Shown: one piece after another, positions 17,318 through 25,642 of the stretch
Layout of the letters: the number at the start of each line of letters is the position of its first letter
Position numbering within the stretch: the first letter of the stretch is position 1
Assembly (NCBI RefSeq): GCF_920888515.1
Contig: NZ_CAKKTM010000445.1
Coordinates: forward strand, 1 to 34,057
Reading direction: 5' to 3'
DNA length: 34,057 bases
Source of the DNA: Protofrankia sp. CiP1_Cm_nod1
GTDB lineage: Bacteria; Actinomycetota; Actinomycetes; Frankiales; Frankiaceae
Program-made: the position numbers and the translations under genes
Notes under the pieces: generated by a model
Told to the model about the DNA's origin: nothing
Databases searched by the model: none
Seen by the model: only the letters and a program-made list of their open reading frames with translations

Positions 17318-17335
17318 TCGTGAAGGACTTCACGA
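17318..17335 (-). promoter_or_regulatory. Rex operator (ROP site) upstream of rex-hemA
   Basis: TCGTGAA-GGAC-TTCACGA is a perfect 7-bp inverted repeat with a 4-base spacer and fits the Rex consensus TTGTGAANNNNTTCACAA with one change per arm. It lies 153 bases upstream of the rex ATG. On the minus strand a TAAACT -10-like hexamer follows just downstream, so bound Rex would block the promoter. Confidence 0.8.
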
Positions 17336-17382
17336 AGTTGACATGATCTTGCACTCGGGTACGCCACGCGGCCGGCCCGTGA

Positions 17383-17799
17383 TCATTTCTTGGACCGCCC
17401 CCAGCGGCCGACGGTCAACGCGCGCCGTAGACGGGCCTCCTCGACCCGCCAGTAGCCGTGCTCCCGCCCGTCGACGAGGATCACCGGGACCCGGTCGCCG
17501 TAGGCGTCGGCGAGCTCGGCCGAGGTGTCGACGTCGGTCTCGGTCCAGCCGGTGCCGGTGTCGGCCGCCACCCGGGCCACCGCGGCGCGGGCGTCGGCGC
17601 ACAGGTGACAGCCGGCCCGGACCAGCAGGGTGATCCGTCGATCCGCCGCCCGCGCGGCACCGCCAATGGCGGCGGCGCCGCCGGTGACGTCGACGTCCGC
17701 CCGTACCTCGGCGCCGTCCACACTGGCACCGCCGTGCACGCTGTCAGCGCCACCGCCGGCGCCTCGACCCGCGGGAACCCTCGTCATCGCTGCGACCAT
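17383..17799 (-). CDS. Glutaredoxin-like (DUF836 / thioredoxin-fold) protein
   Basis: 138 residues. After about 52 Ala/Gly-rich residues the thioredoxin fold starts with RITLLVRAGCHLCADARAAV, giving a CxxC pair (Cys64, Cys67), then ETDVD and the cis-proline segment RVPVILVDGREHGYWRV. It probably acts as a small thiol-disulfide oxidoreductase in the cytoplasm; partner unknown. A related gene (Rv0508) sits just before hemA in M. tuberculosis. The start may instead be the ATG at 17787, or further in, since the first 50 residues are not part of the fold. Two TTCGATCATCA copies (17804 and 17817) lie just upstream of the start. Confidence 0.82.
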   Translation of the reverse strand: MVAAMTRVPAGRGAGGGADSVHGGASVDGAEVRADVDVTGGAAAIGGAARAADRRITLLVRAGCHLCADARAAVARVAADTGTGWTETDVDTSAELADAYGDRVPVILVDGREHGYWRVEEARLRRALTVGRWGRSKK

Positions 17800-18522
17800 C
17801 CGCTTCGATCATCATTTTCGATCATCAAAAGGCGCCGGGGCCGAAAAGATCCCCCGCACCGGGCAACAAAGCCGGAAAAGCACTTCGTCCCAGCACATGA
17901 TGACGACCGTGCATCTTCACCTCGCTCCCCATGCCCGCCGGCAGGTCGTTGGCTACACTCAACTTTCCAAAGGGTTCCGGAGGATCAAAGGTAGCGCGAT
18001 CATGCTCTTCACGCGCGCGGAGTTCCTGTCGAATCCGGGAGATGCGACGGATCCAGCTCCCCGGACGACTCGATGACGCCGCCCGCGCGGGAGGGGCGCC
18101 CGTCGGATCGCCACGGGGTCCCCTGGTCTCCGATCCGCGGGTTGCCGACCAGGCCCGTCTGATGGCCGTTGACACACCTCGACGCCCCTGACCCGAAAGG
18201 AGCAGGAAGCGGTCGCGTCGCCGTCGGCTTCGTCCGACCTGATCCGACACCCACCGGAGAATCCCGGTTCTCGAGCGGGCCACACCCCGCCCCGCCGGGC
18301 CTCCTCGATCTTTGGAGCCAGCATGCCCTCCGCCCTTTCCCGAACGTCGCGGGGGCGTGGAAGCGAGGACCCCCGCCCGGTGGACGGCCCGAGGCCCGGC
18401 CCGGTCTGTGCCGTCTCCCGCGGCGCCGCGGACCGATCACCGACGTGAACCCGCTGTGGGCGCAACCAGCTCTCGATCTCCGCGGCCGCGCGGCGCTGTG
18501 CGCCGGCTCCGCCCAGGTCGTG
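17800..18522. other. Divergent intergenic region between glutaredoxin and bldN-like genes
   Basis: No certain gene. Two copies of TTCGATCATCA (17804-17814 and 17817-17827) lie upstream of the glutaredoxin start. On the plus strand TACACT at 17954-17959 could be a -10 element. A short frame follows, ATG at 18002 to stop 18074-18076, 24 codons, with GGAGG 21 bases upstream; the spacing is too long for a good ribosome binding site, so I do not call it a gene. The sigma-factor frame is open from 18169 and its real start is uncertain within this region. Confidence 0.5.
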
Positions 18523-19293
18523 ATGCCACGTGCCGATCCCACCTGTTGCCCGGCGCTGCGCGCCGAGCTGGCCCGCATTACGATCATGCTCCGGGCGGCC
18601 ACGCCGGTCGGCCCCCCCATGGCCCACTCGGCGGGAGGGGCCTCGCCCGGCCAGCGGACGGCCCAGTCCACCTCCCCCGACGGCCTGGCCGGCCACGGGA
18701 TGCCCGTCCCCGACGAGTCACCGTCGAACGCCCACCGGCCGGACGCCGAGCTCGCGGACCTGGTGCGCAGCGCCCAGCAGGGCGACGGCGAGGCGTTCGG
18801 GGAGCTCTACGACCTTTACATGGACATGGTCTTCCGCTACGTCTACTACCGGATAGGCAGCCGGACAGCGGCCGAGGACATCGTCAGCGAGACCTTCCTG
18901 CGCGCGCTGCGCGGCATCAGGACCTTCACCTGGCAGGGGCCTGACATCGGCGCCTGGTTCATCACCATCGCCCGGAATCTGATCATTGACTCCAGGAAGT
19001 CCCGACAGGCCCAGCTGGAGTTCCCCACCGACGACATCCTCTCGGCGGGGCGGGATCATGTCGTGTCCGGGCCGGAGGAGTCGGTACTGGACGTCATCAC
19101 CGGCCGGGCCCTCATGGACGCCGTCCGCACGCTCAGCCCCGACCAGCAGGAGTGCGTGGTGCTGCGCTTCGTCGAAGGGCTCTCCGTCCGGGAGACCGCG
19201 CTGGCGATGGGCAAGAACGAGGGCGCGATCAAGGCTCTCCAGTACCGGGCCGTGCGCGCCCTGGCCCGGCGGCTCCGGGAGAACCCGGCCTGA
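18523..19293 (+). CDS. bldN: ECF sigma factor, BldN-like
   Basis: RNA polymerase sigma factor of the SigBldN group, which in Streptomyces drives aerial hyphae and spore-coat genes. About 256 residues from the ATG at 18523 (GTG at 18520 also possible; earlier starts cannot be excluded). Region 2 reads AFGELYDLYMDMVFRYVYYRIG, TAAEDIVSETFLRALRGI and FTWQGPDIGAWF. Region 4 reads QQECVVLRFVEGLSVRETAL and MGKNEGAIKALQYRAVRALARRL, very close to S. coelicolor BldN as I remember it. The region before sigma-2 is about 75 residues, and S. coelicolor BldN has a comparable pro-sequence removed by proteolysis. Position also agrees: bldN lies close to rex-hem in Streptomyces. The anti-sigma gene rsbN expected downstream is not found. 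Confidence 0.88.
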   Translation: MPRADPTCCPALRAELARITIMLRAATPVGPPMAHSAGGASPGQRTAQSTSPDGLAGHGMPVPDESPSNAHRPDAELADLVRSAQQGDGEAFGELYDLYMDMVFRYVYYRIGSRTAAEDIVSETFLRALRGIRTFTWQGPDIGAWFITIARNLIIDSRKSRQAQLEFPTDDILSAGRDHVVSGPEESVLDVITGRALMDAVRTLSPDQQECVVLRFVEGLSVRETALAMGKNEGAIKALQYRAVRALARRLRENPA

Positions 19294-19729
19294 AACCATT
19301 CCCGGCGCCACGGCCGGCCCGGTCCGGTCCCCAGTCCGGTCCGGGTCCGGTCCGGGTCCGGTCCGCCACTGCCGGCGTGGACCCGGTACAGCCGGTACGA
19401 CCCGGCGCAGCCGGCGCGGCCCGCCGCGGGCATCCCCGGGTAGCGCCGCGGGCGGTGGCCTGCCAGGCGCCGGCCGTACACCCGGCGGACAGGCTCCCGG
19501 TGCCGCCGCGGGCGCTGGGCGTCCCGGGTACCCGCGGGCCGCGGATGCGCTGGTACACCGCCACGGGCCGTTCGCACCGTACGCTTCGCACGTCAACGCT
19601 TCTTCCAGGTCACCGTGACAGCACCCAGGTCACCGTGACAGCACCGTGACAGCTCCCGGATCACCGTGACAGCTCCCGGGTCACCGTCACAGCACGCTCC
19701 TTCCCCGCGCCGCGCACGCCCAGGAGATC
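19294..19729. other. Repeat-rich spacer between bldN-like gene and HAD gene
   Basis: No gene supported on either strand. From 19320 to 19370 there is a run of GGTCCG / GGTCCGGTCC units, and from 19609 to 19690 the phased palindrome array described separately. In Streptomyces this place holds rsbN, a membrane anti-sigma factor; no frame here has a transmembrane helix or a resemblance to it. Confidence 0.5.
19609..19690 (+). repeat. Five phased copies of the palindrome GTCACCGTGAC
   Basis: Copies begin at 19609, 19629, 19640 (GCACCGTGAC form), 19660 (ATCACCGTGAC) and 19680 (GTCACCGTCAC). The 11-base unit is an inverted repeat around a central C. Spacings are 20, 11, 20 and 20 bases, close to whole turns of the helix. 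The array ends about 40 bases before the HAD gene start. Confidence 0.85.
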
Positions 19730-20635
19730 ATGATGCGGTTTCGACCACGCCCGCAACGGTCGGCGGACGACAAGGCCCGCGCGGCGGATGCCGAGGCCGC
19801 CGCCACCGCGGCCCTGAAGGTGGCCGCCGACCAGACGGCCAAGGCGCCGCCGGACCCGACCGCGGCGGCCTTCTTCGACGTGGACAACACCATGATGATG
19901 GGAGCGTCGATCTTCTACTTCGCGCGCGGGATGGCCGCGCGCGACTTCTTCCAGTCCCGCGACCTGCTGCGGTTCGGCTGGCAGCACGTCACCTACCGGG
20001 TTCTGGGGCAGGAGAACACCGACGGGATGCGCGACGTCAAGGAGGCCGCGCTCGCGTTCGTCGCCGGCCGTGAGGTCGCCGAGATCGTCCGCTTCGGCGA
20101 GGAGATCTACGACGAGCGGATGGCGGAACGGATCTACTCCGGCACCCGGGCCCTGGCCGAGCAGCATCTCGACGCCGGGCAGCGGGTGTGGCTCGTCACG
20201 GCCACCCCGGTGGAACTCGCCTCGGTCATCGCCCGGCGGCTCGGGCTCACCGGCGCGCTCGGAACGGTCAGCGAGGTCGTGGACGGACGTTACACGGGCC
20301 ATCTCGTCGGGGAGCCGCTGCACGGCCCGGCCAAGGCAGCCGCGGTACGCGCGCTCGCCGAGCGCGAGCAGCTGGATCTTTCCCGGTGCTGGGCCTTCTC
20401 CGACTCGATCAACGACCTGCCCATGCTGTCACTGGTCGGCCACCCCGTCGCGATCAATCCTGACCCCGACCTCAAGGCCGTCGCCCGGGAGCGGGACTGG
20501 CCGATCAAGGACTTCCGCACCGCCAGGAAGGCCGCCCGGATCGGTGTGCCGACAGCGGCCGGGGTGGGCGCGCTCGCCGGCGGGGTGGCGGCCGGCATGG
20601 CGCTGCGCCGGCGCTATATCGGCGTGGCCGGCTGA
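19730..20635 (+). CDS. HAD-IB family phosphatase (SerB-like) with C-terminal hydrophobic segment
   Basis: About 301 residues. HAD motif I is [11 protein letters not shown] (Asp50, Asp52), motif II is VTATP, motif III is the lysine in [12 protein letters not shown], and motif IV is [14 protein letters not shown], so the active site is complete. The segment [23 protein letters not shown] is typical of the HAD-IB group in actinobacteria. The C-terminus [22 protein letters not shown] may be a membrane anchor. M. tuberculosis SerB1 (Rv0505c) occupies the equivalent place. The substrate could be phosphoserine or a phospholipid-related phosphate. AGGAG at 19722 fits the second ATG (19733) better than the first (19730). 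Confidence 0.9.
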   Translation: MMRFRPRPQRSADDKARAADAEAAATAALKVAADQTAKAPPDPTAAAFFDVDNTMMMGASIFYFARGMAARDFFQSRDLLRFGWQHVTYRVLGQENTDGMRDVKEAALAFVAGREVAEIVRFGEEIYDERMAERIYSGTRALAEQHLDAGQRVWLVTATPVELASVIARRLGLTGALGTVSEVVDGRYTGHLVGEPLHGPAKAAAVRALAEREQLDLSRCWAFSDSINDLPMLSLVGHPVAINPDPDLKAVARERDWPIKDFRTARKAARIGVPTAAGVGALAGGVAAGMALRRRYIGVAG

Positions 20636-20687
20636 CCACCGAACGGCCCCGCCGTCCCTCGTCCTTCCGGACAGCCCTGCCACCTTC

Positions 20688-20731
20688 TTCTCGGACGCTT
20701 CTCGGACGCTTCTTGGACGCTTCTTGGACGG
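20688..20731 (+). repeat. 11-bp tandem repeat, 4 copies
   Basis: TTCTYGGACGC repeated at 20688, 20699, 20710 and 20721, shortly after the HAD gene. The period equals about one helical turn; the last copy ends in G. Non-coding. Confidence 0.9.
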
Positions 20732-20827
20732 CCGACCGGACGCCTATCGAACGGCCGGGCCCGACTGGACAGCGGGCCGACGGGACGGGCCGGGCCGGCT
20801 GGACAGCCGAGACCGGGGCCGGGGCGC

Positions 20828-21118
20828 CTACCGGCGGCCGCTGGGCATGCCGGGATCGTTCGGCGTGCCCAGCCGGGTGGTGCGTCGGGCCCGCTCCGGC
20901 GGCGGCTCGGGCCGCCGGGCCACCCAGGCGATCGACAGGACCGAGGCCACCTCGATGACGGCCAGCCACACCGCCAGAAAAAGGTCATCTATGACGACCA
21001 GGACCGCGACCACGGCGGTCACCGACAGTACATATCCGGCGACGATGCCGCGGCCCACCCAGGTCCGCCGCGATCTCGCACGCCACCAGCCCACCCGCTG
21101 CCCGTCCACGGTCGTCAC
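20828..21118 (-). CDS. Small two-helix membrane protein of unknown function
   Basis: 96 residues from a GTG at 21118, only three bases after the acyltransferase stop, same strand, so likely in its operon. Two hydrophobic stretches, GIVAGYVLSVTAVVAVLVVIDD and LFLAVWLAVIEVASVLSIAWVA, would span the membrane, with basic residues before the first and an Arg/Pro-rich C-terminus. I do not recognise a family and the ribosome binding site is weak, but the position and membrane pattern support a real gene. Confidence 0.6.
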   Translation of the reverse strand: MTTVDGQRVGWWRARSRRTWVGRGIVAGYVLSVTAVVAVLVVIDDLFLAVWLAVIEVASVLSIAWVARRPEPPPERARRTTRLGTPNDPGMPSGRR

Positions 21119-21121
21119 GGG

Positions 21122-22594
21122 TCAGAAGAATACCGACCGGCGCTGCATCAGCAGCCCGTAGAGGGAATGCTGAATCGTCTCCCGGATGCGGTCCGTGAGC
21201 TCGAACACCAGCATGGGGTCCTCGGCGGCCGCCGGGTTCGGTGATTCCGTCTCCACCGGTTCGCCGAACTCGATGAACCATTTCGACGGCAGCGGTACCA
21301 GGCCGAGGAGACCCAGCCACGGAAACGTCGGGGTGATCGGCAGGTAGGGCAGCCCGAGCAGCCGGGCGAACGTCCGGAAGTTCCCGATCATCGGGTAGAT
21401 CTCCTCGGCCCCGACAATCGTGCACGGGACGATGGGGACGCCCGTGCGCAAGGCGGCCGAGACAAAACCTCCACGGCCGAAGCGCTGCAGCTTGTAGCGT
21501 TCGCTGAACGGCTTGCCGATCCCCTTGAAACCTTCCGGCCAGACCCCCACCAGGTGGCCAGCGGCAAGCAGCCGTTCGGCGTCCGCCTGGCAGGCGAGGG
21601 TGTTGCCGGTCTTGCGCGCCAGCGGTGCGAGGAACGGCATGGAGAACACCAGGTCCGCGGCGAGTATCCGCAGGTGCCGGTGGGCCGGATGATGGTCCAT
21701 TATCGCCAGCGAGGTCATGATCGCGTCCAGCGGCAGGGTACCGGAGTGGTTGGCCACGATCAGCGCGCCGCCGGTGTCCGGAACGTTCTCCAGACCGCGC
21801 GTCTCGACCCGGAAATAGTTCTGGTAGACCGGACGCAGCAGCGGCGCGATGACGTTCTCGGTCAGGTCCGGGTCGAAACCGTGCTCGTCGACCACGTAGT
21901 CGCCGGTGATCCGGCGCCGCAGGAACGCGAGAAAGCCCGCGAGCGCCCGTTCCAGGCTGCCCGCGTTGGCCAACGGCTCGGACGGCAGTGCGGACGCCTG
22001 CCCGGCGCCGACGTCGTCGGCGGGAGCGGTCCGGCCGGAAGCAGCCGCCCGCTCCCCGGAGGCCCACGTGTCACCGGCCTCCGCGGTGGAGAACTCCCCG
22101 GGCTCCGGCGGTTCCCAGGATGCCTGGGGCTCCCTGGGAACCGCCGGGCCCCGCGCGCCGGCACCGTCAGGGCCTGCCGCGCCGACGCTGTCCAGCCGGG
22201 CGCCGACGCGACGTGCCGGCTCCCGGCCATGCGGCGCCAGCTCCCGGCCATGTGGGGGACCGGTGTCACGCCAGCGCTGGCCGCCGAAACGCTCCGCGTC
22301 CGTCTCCGTCCCCGCCGTCCCCGCTGGCGCGGTCGGCGCGGTCGTGGCTGAGGGGGGCGGATCGTTCCGGCGCGGGTCCGGGCCGGGGCCCTCGGCCCGC
22401 TGGGGGCCGGCGGCGCTCCCGCCGTCGGCCGGCCCACCGGCGTCGGTGCCGCTCACGGCGACCGGGTCATCGTGATCGCCCTCTGCCGGGTCCCGCGGCC
22501 GGGAACGGCGTTCCACCGCGCCACCGCTCGCCCTGACGCGGGCGTCCTTGCTGCCCAGCGGGATGATGCGCGCCTCACTCACATCCGTGACCAC
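21122..22594 (-). CDS. Lysophospholipid (1-acylglycerol-3-phosphate type) acyltransferase
   Basis: About 490 residues from the GTG at 22594 (MVTDVSEARIIPLG, resembling the usual start of actinobacterial homologues). The first 190 residues are Pro/Gly/Ala-rich and unstructured. The PlsC domain begins near residue 230 with motif I VANHSGTLPLDAI (HX4D), then VWPEGFKGIGKPF (motif III, with Glu-Gly), GVPIVPCTIVGAEE (motif IV) and a C-terminal ETIQHSLYGLL. It should transfer an acyl group to a lysophospholipid at the membrane. M. tuberculosis Rv0502 is the positional counterpart, next to galE2. The frame stays open upstream to 22939 and would add PTQGQ repeats from the adjacent minisatellite; I judge that part non-coding. 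Confidence 0.9.
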   Translation of the reverse strand: MVTDVSEARIIPLGSKDARVRASGGAVERRSRPRDPAEGDHDDPVAVSGTDAGGPADGGSAAGPQRAEGPGPDPRRNDPPPSATTAPTAPAGTAGTETDAERFGGQRWRDTGPPHGRELAPHGREPARRVGARLDSVGAAGPDGAGARGPAVPREPQASWEPPEPGEFSTAEAGDTWASGERAAASGRTAPADDVGAGQASALPSEPLANAGSLERALAGFLAFLRRRITGDYVVDEHGFDPDLTENVIAPLLRPVYQNYFRVETRGLENVPDTGGALIVANHSGTLPLDAIMTSLAIMDHHPAHRHLRILAADLVFSMPFLAPLARKTGNTLACQADAERLLAAGHLVGVWPEGFKGIGKPFSERYKLQRFGRGGFVSAALRTGVPIVPCTIVGAEEIYPMIGNFRTFARLLGLPYLPITPTFPWLGLLGLVPLPSKWFIEFGEPVETESPNPAAAEDPMLVFELTDRIRETIQHSLYGLLMQRRSVFF

Positions 22595-22616
22595 CTTTTC
22601 GCCGGACTTGCCCTGA

Positions 22617-22790
22617 TACTCTGCGTGAGTCGCATACTCTGTGTGAGCTGGTACCCTGCGCGAGCTGGCCGATACCCTGTGCGAGCCGGCTCTGCGGGGG
22701 CCGCCCTGCGTGGGCTGGCCCTGCGTGGGCTGGCCCTGCGTGGGCTGGCCCTGCGTGGGCTGGCCCTGCGTGGGCTGGCCCTGCGTGGGC
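22617..22790. repeat. 15-bp minisatellite upstream of the acyltransferase gene
   Basis: Five perfect tandem copies of CTGCGTGGGCTGGCC (22706-22780) plus a 10-base partial copy to 22790. Degenerate relatives (CTCTGTGTGAGCTGG, CCCTGCGCGAGCTGG and similar) extend left to about 22617. The gradient from diverged to perfect copies suggests recent expansion at the right end. Confidence 0.92.
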
Positions 22791-23194
22791 CGACAGGATG
22801 CTCCTCGGATTCCCCGGGTGGGTCCCCGGGCCCGCGGCTTTTCCGGGGCCTGAGGGTGCGCGGCACCTGCGTGGCCGCTGATGTGGCCGCGCGCTCCTCG
22901 GCCGGCCGGCGCCGGTGGACGACCACCCGCCCGGCCCACGCCCCCGGCGGCCCGCTCGCCGGTCGACCGCCGCTATCCAGCGGCCCGCCAGCCCACGCCC
23001 CACGTCTGCCGGGCCGGGCCGCGCGGGGGACATCGCGTGGTGATCACCGTCATGACCAGGTTCAACTCATCCGTCTCCCGTCCGCATCCGTCTCCTGTCC
23101 AGTGCCGGTCCGTCTCCCGCACGCCCTACTCCCTGCCCAACGTGGAAGCCACCCAAAGGTGGTGACGATGGTCGCGACGCCCCGGCCAGCCTGG
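22791..23194. other. Spacer between epimerase and acyltransferase genes
   Basis: No gene supported. Both flanking genes are on the minus strand, so this holds the acyltransferase promoter/leader if it is not cotranscribed with the epimerase. I see only GC-rich unstructured sequence and a CCGTCTCCCGTCC-like duplication near 23070-23115. Confidence 0.4.
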
Positions 23195-24235
23195 TCATGA
23201 CGTCCCGACCAGCCTGCGGCGCGCGAGTACGTCCAGCAGGGCCCGCTCCAGGCGGACCACGGCGTCATGGTCGATCGCGAAACGCATCGGACGGTCCCGT
23301 ACGAAGTCGTCGAAGGTCTGTTGTGTCGTGAACCGCGGAATGTAGTTGAAGACGTGTTTCAGCCGGGTGGTGTCGACCGCGCGCCCATGCGCGAGGAAAC
23401 CGAGCTGTTCGGCGGAGAAGTCCAGCAGGCGGGATCTGCGGATCAGGTTCCCCAGCGTGACCACGGCCGGGGACGGTACCGGCAGCGGCGCCCGCCCGGC
23501 CCGCCGCACGGCCTGGGAGAGCAGGAGGACACCGTCCCCGGCGACGTTGAACGTGCCCGGATGGTCCTGGACGGCGGCCTGGATAAGCACGGCGAGCGCG
23601 TCCTCGCTGTGCAGGAGCTGGAGGCGCGGATCAAAGCCGAGTACCGTCGGGACGACCGGCAGCTCGAAGTACCGGGTCAGCGGACTGTCGATACCGGGGC
23701 CGATGATATTGGTGAATCGCAGCACGCTGACAGTGACGTCGGGCCGCCGGCGGCTGAAACCCCGGACGTATCCCTCGACCTCCAGGGCATCCTTGCTGTA
23801 ACCCCCGCGAGGCAGGCTGCGCGGCTCCATCTCCTCGGTGAACAGCGCCGGATCAGAGGGTGATGATCCGTAAATCGTCGTGGTGGACTTGACGATCACT
23901 TTTGTGACGCTCGGCGCCTTCTGGCACGCGGCGAGGAGCTGCATGGTGCCGATGACGTTGATTTCCTTCATCGTGGCCCGGCCGCCGGCACCGAGCGGAG
24001 TGGCGATCACATTCAGATGAAGGACGGTGTCGACAGCGGCGGCACTGATTACTTTCGCGATCAGCGGATTACGGATGTCCGCACGGACGAACTGGGTGCG
24101 GCCGAGATCGTCGCGGGGCGGCACGGTATCGACCCCGATCACATTCTCGATCTCCGGGTCGGCCGCGAAGACACTCGCCACCTGTGCGCCGAGCGGCCGG
24201 GAAACACCGGTCACCAGCACGCAGCGTGGTCGCAT
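23195..24235 (-). CDS. NAD-dependent epimerase/dehydratase (extended SDR)
   Basis: 346 residues. The Rossmann motif is VLVTGVSRPLGAQVA (residues about 6-20), followed by DIRNP, HLNVIATPLG and the catalytic tyrosine/lysine pair in GGYSKDALE. LRFTNIIGPG and LLHSEDALAVLIQA are typical of nucleotide-sugar epimerases. In M. tuberculosis the equivalent gene is galE2 (Rv0501), also just before the acyltransferase. The substrate is not certain; UDP-sugar epimerisation is a family guess. The second glycine of the usual GxxGxxG is changed (TGVSRPLG), as is common in this actinobacterial subgroup. Promoter probably in the lower-GC stretch 24290-24400. Confidence 0.9.
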   Translation of the reverse strand: MRPRCVLVTGVSRPLGAQVASVFAADPEIENVIGVDTVPPRDDLGRTQFVRADIRNPLIAKVISAAAVDTVLHLNVIATPLGAGGRATMKEINVIGTMQLLAACQKAPSVTKVIVKSTTTIYGSSPSDPALFTEEMEPRSLPRGGYSKDALEVEGYVRGFSRRRPDVTVSVLRFTNIIGPGIDSPLTRYFELPVVPTVLGFDPRLQLLHSEDALAVLIQAAVQDHPGTFNVAGDGVLLLSQAVRRAGRAPLPVPSPAVVTLGNLIRRSRLLDFSAEQLGFLAHGRAVDTTRLKHVFNYIPRFTTQQTFDDFVRDRPMRFAIDHDAVVRLERALLDVLARRRLVGTS

Positions 24236-25256
24236 TTCTCGTCGCCCCCTGCCCCGATACCCGGGCCCATGCTACGCCCTGGCGTTGTCACGCCAGAAAC
24301 ATCGTGGAGTACATGGCGTGGCGTCCTATTGGTCAACAATAACCAACGTCACCCAACGTCGACTATTGACGAGGAAGCATAACTCGAGGCGACACCACAG
24401 GCTCATCCGGTAACGATTCCGCCGGTCTCGTCCGACAACGATTCGCAGGCCACATCCGATGACATCACCCGGCCCGGCATCGCCACCGGACCGGGAACAG
24501 CAGCCACGCAATCGAATACGGAACACCAGGTAGTCAACCGAGCACAAAAGGTGGCAACGGAAAAGCGGGACCGTCATCACGAAAGCGGATGGTAGCGGCA
24601 ATGTCACAGAAAGATCTGCCGGTAACGGCAGCCAGACAGCCCCCGATGGCCGTCCGACGGATGCCGGCCGATGCGGCCAGCGATCCAGCAGGCTCCCCCA
24701 CGGGACGAGAGCGGCGGGGCCGACGCGGCAAGACCGACACCGCGGAGCCGACGGGCGGGGCCGACGCGGCGCGACCAGGGGACAGCAGGGCCGCCACCGG
24801 CGAGCGGAGCCGTCGAGAGCGGGGCGACGGGAGCGACAGGGCGACGGGAGCAGCCCGTCCACAGACGGGAGAGCGTCGGGCGCTTCCGGGCCGGGACGCC
24901 GGAAGCAGTGGAGATCGCCGGGCTCCCTGCGCGGCCGCGACCGGAGACCCGTGCCGACGCGTGGCGACGACACGGACCGCCGGCCGCGCCGGGCGAGGCC
25001 CCACGAACAGGCATCCGGAACGGGCGCATCCTCCGGAGCGGGCATCCAGTTGTGCCTACCGCACACGGGATGCTGTCTGGATCATCGCTCCGGCCGGCCG
25101 CCATCCACCGGACGCCGCACGGCCGGCAGCCGGCTACGACGATCCCGCTCCGACGCGCCCGGCCTCCCGCGCCCGGCGCCCACCGTCCGGCGTCCGGGCG
25201 AACCGGCTCGTACCACGACGAGCCGACAGCAGAAGAAGCTCGAAGTAATCGTTTAA
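24236..25256. other. 1-kb spacer between bS22 and the epimerase gene
   Basis: No gene I can support, although frames are open on both strands. The 24290-24420 part is AT-richer (GTCAACAATAACC, CTATTGACG) and on the minus strand contains TTGACC, a possible -35 for the epimerase gene. The rest is Arg/Gly/Ala-rich in every frame with repeated GGGGCCGACGCGGC motifs at about 24717-24770. Confidence 0.5.
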
Positions 25257-25355
25257 CTACTTCTTGTTGCGCCGTTGAACGCGGGTCCGCTTGAGGAGCT
25301 TGCGGTGCTTCTTCTTGGCCATGCGCTTGCGACGCTTCTTGATAACCGAACCCAC
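25257..25355 (-). CDS. Small ribosomal subunit protein bS22 (AURKAIP1/COX24 domain)
   Basis: 32 residues from the GTG at 25355: [18 protein letters not shown], then [13 protein letters not shown]. This very basic peptide matches actinobacterial bS22, found in mycobacterial ribosomes near the decoding site. The mycobacterial protein (Rv0500B) is nearly identical and lies in the same place, between proC and galE2. No obvious Shine-Dalgarno sequence is seen, and the longer frame upstream is not conserved. Confidence 0.92.
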   Translation of the reverse strand: MGSVIKKRRKRMAKKKHRKLLKRTRVQRRNKK

Positions 25356-25519
25356 GAACCCAACCGATCTGTTGGAAGGAAAGCCGAACGAACTACCGGC
25401 CGAGCCTACCCGCTCCACCGGACAACGTGGCACGGCCACCCGCTCCCCCACGGGCGGACGAGTACGCGGACGGAGCGACGGCCTGGTTCCCACCCCCGCG
25501 CGCTCCGCGCCTTCCACGT

Positions 25520-25603
25520 CACGGCCCCGTCGTCACGGCCCCGCTGCCACAGCCCTGCTGCCATAGCCCTGCTGGCACAGCCCTGCTGGCACGGCTCCGT
25601 TCG
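25520..25603. repeat. 14-bp minisatellite between bS22 and proC, 6 copies
   Basis: Units start at 25520, 25534, 25548, 25562, 25576 and 25590, consensus CACAGCCCTGCTGS, with outer copies more diverged (CACGGCCCCGTCGT, CACGGCTCCGTTCG). The unit is not a multiple of three. It occupies the interval where M. tuberculosis carries the small HTH gene Rv0500A. Confidence 0.88.
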
Positions 25604-25642
25604 CGTACGCCCTGGCTGGTCCTGGCGGGCTTTCGTGTCCGG

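Noticed and set aside
18002-18076. 24-codon frame upstream of the sigma factor, possible leader peptide.
   Set aside because: The GGAGG is about 21 bases from the ATG, too far for a good ribosome binding site, and the upstream TACACT has no matching -35 element.
22595-22939. N-terminal extension of the acyltransferase containing PTQGQ repeats.
   Set aside because: The usual homologue N-terminus begins at 22594 and the extension consists of the non-coding-looking minisatellite and Arg/Gly-rich sequence; kept only as an alternative.
24589-25248. Open frame of 219 codons on the plus strand.
   Set aside because: Arg/Ala/Pro-rich throughout with no motif; overlapping frames on both strands are equally open, as expected for high GC sequence.
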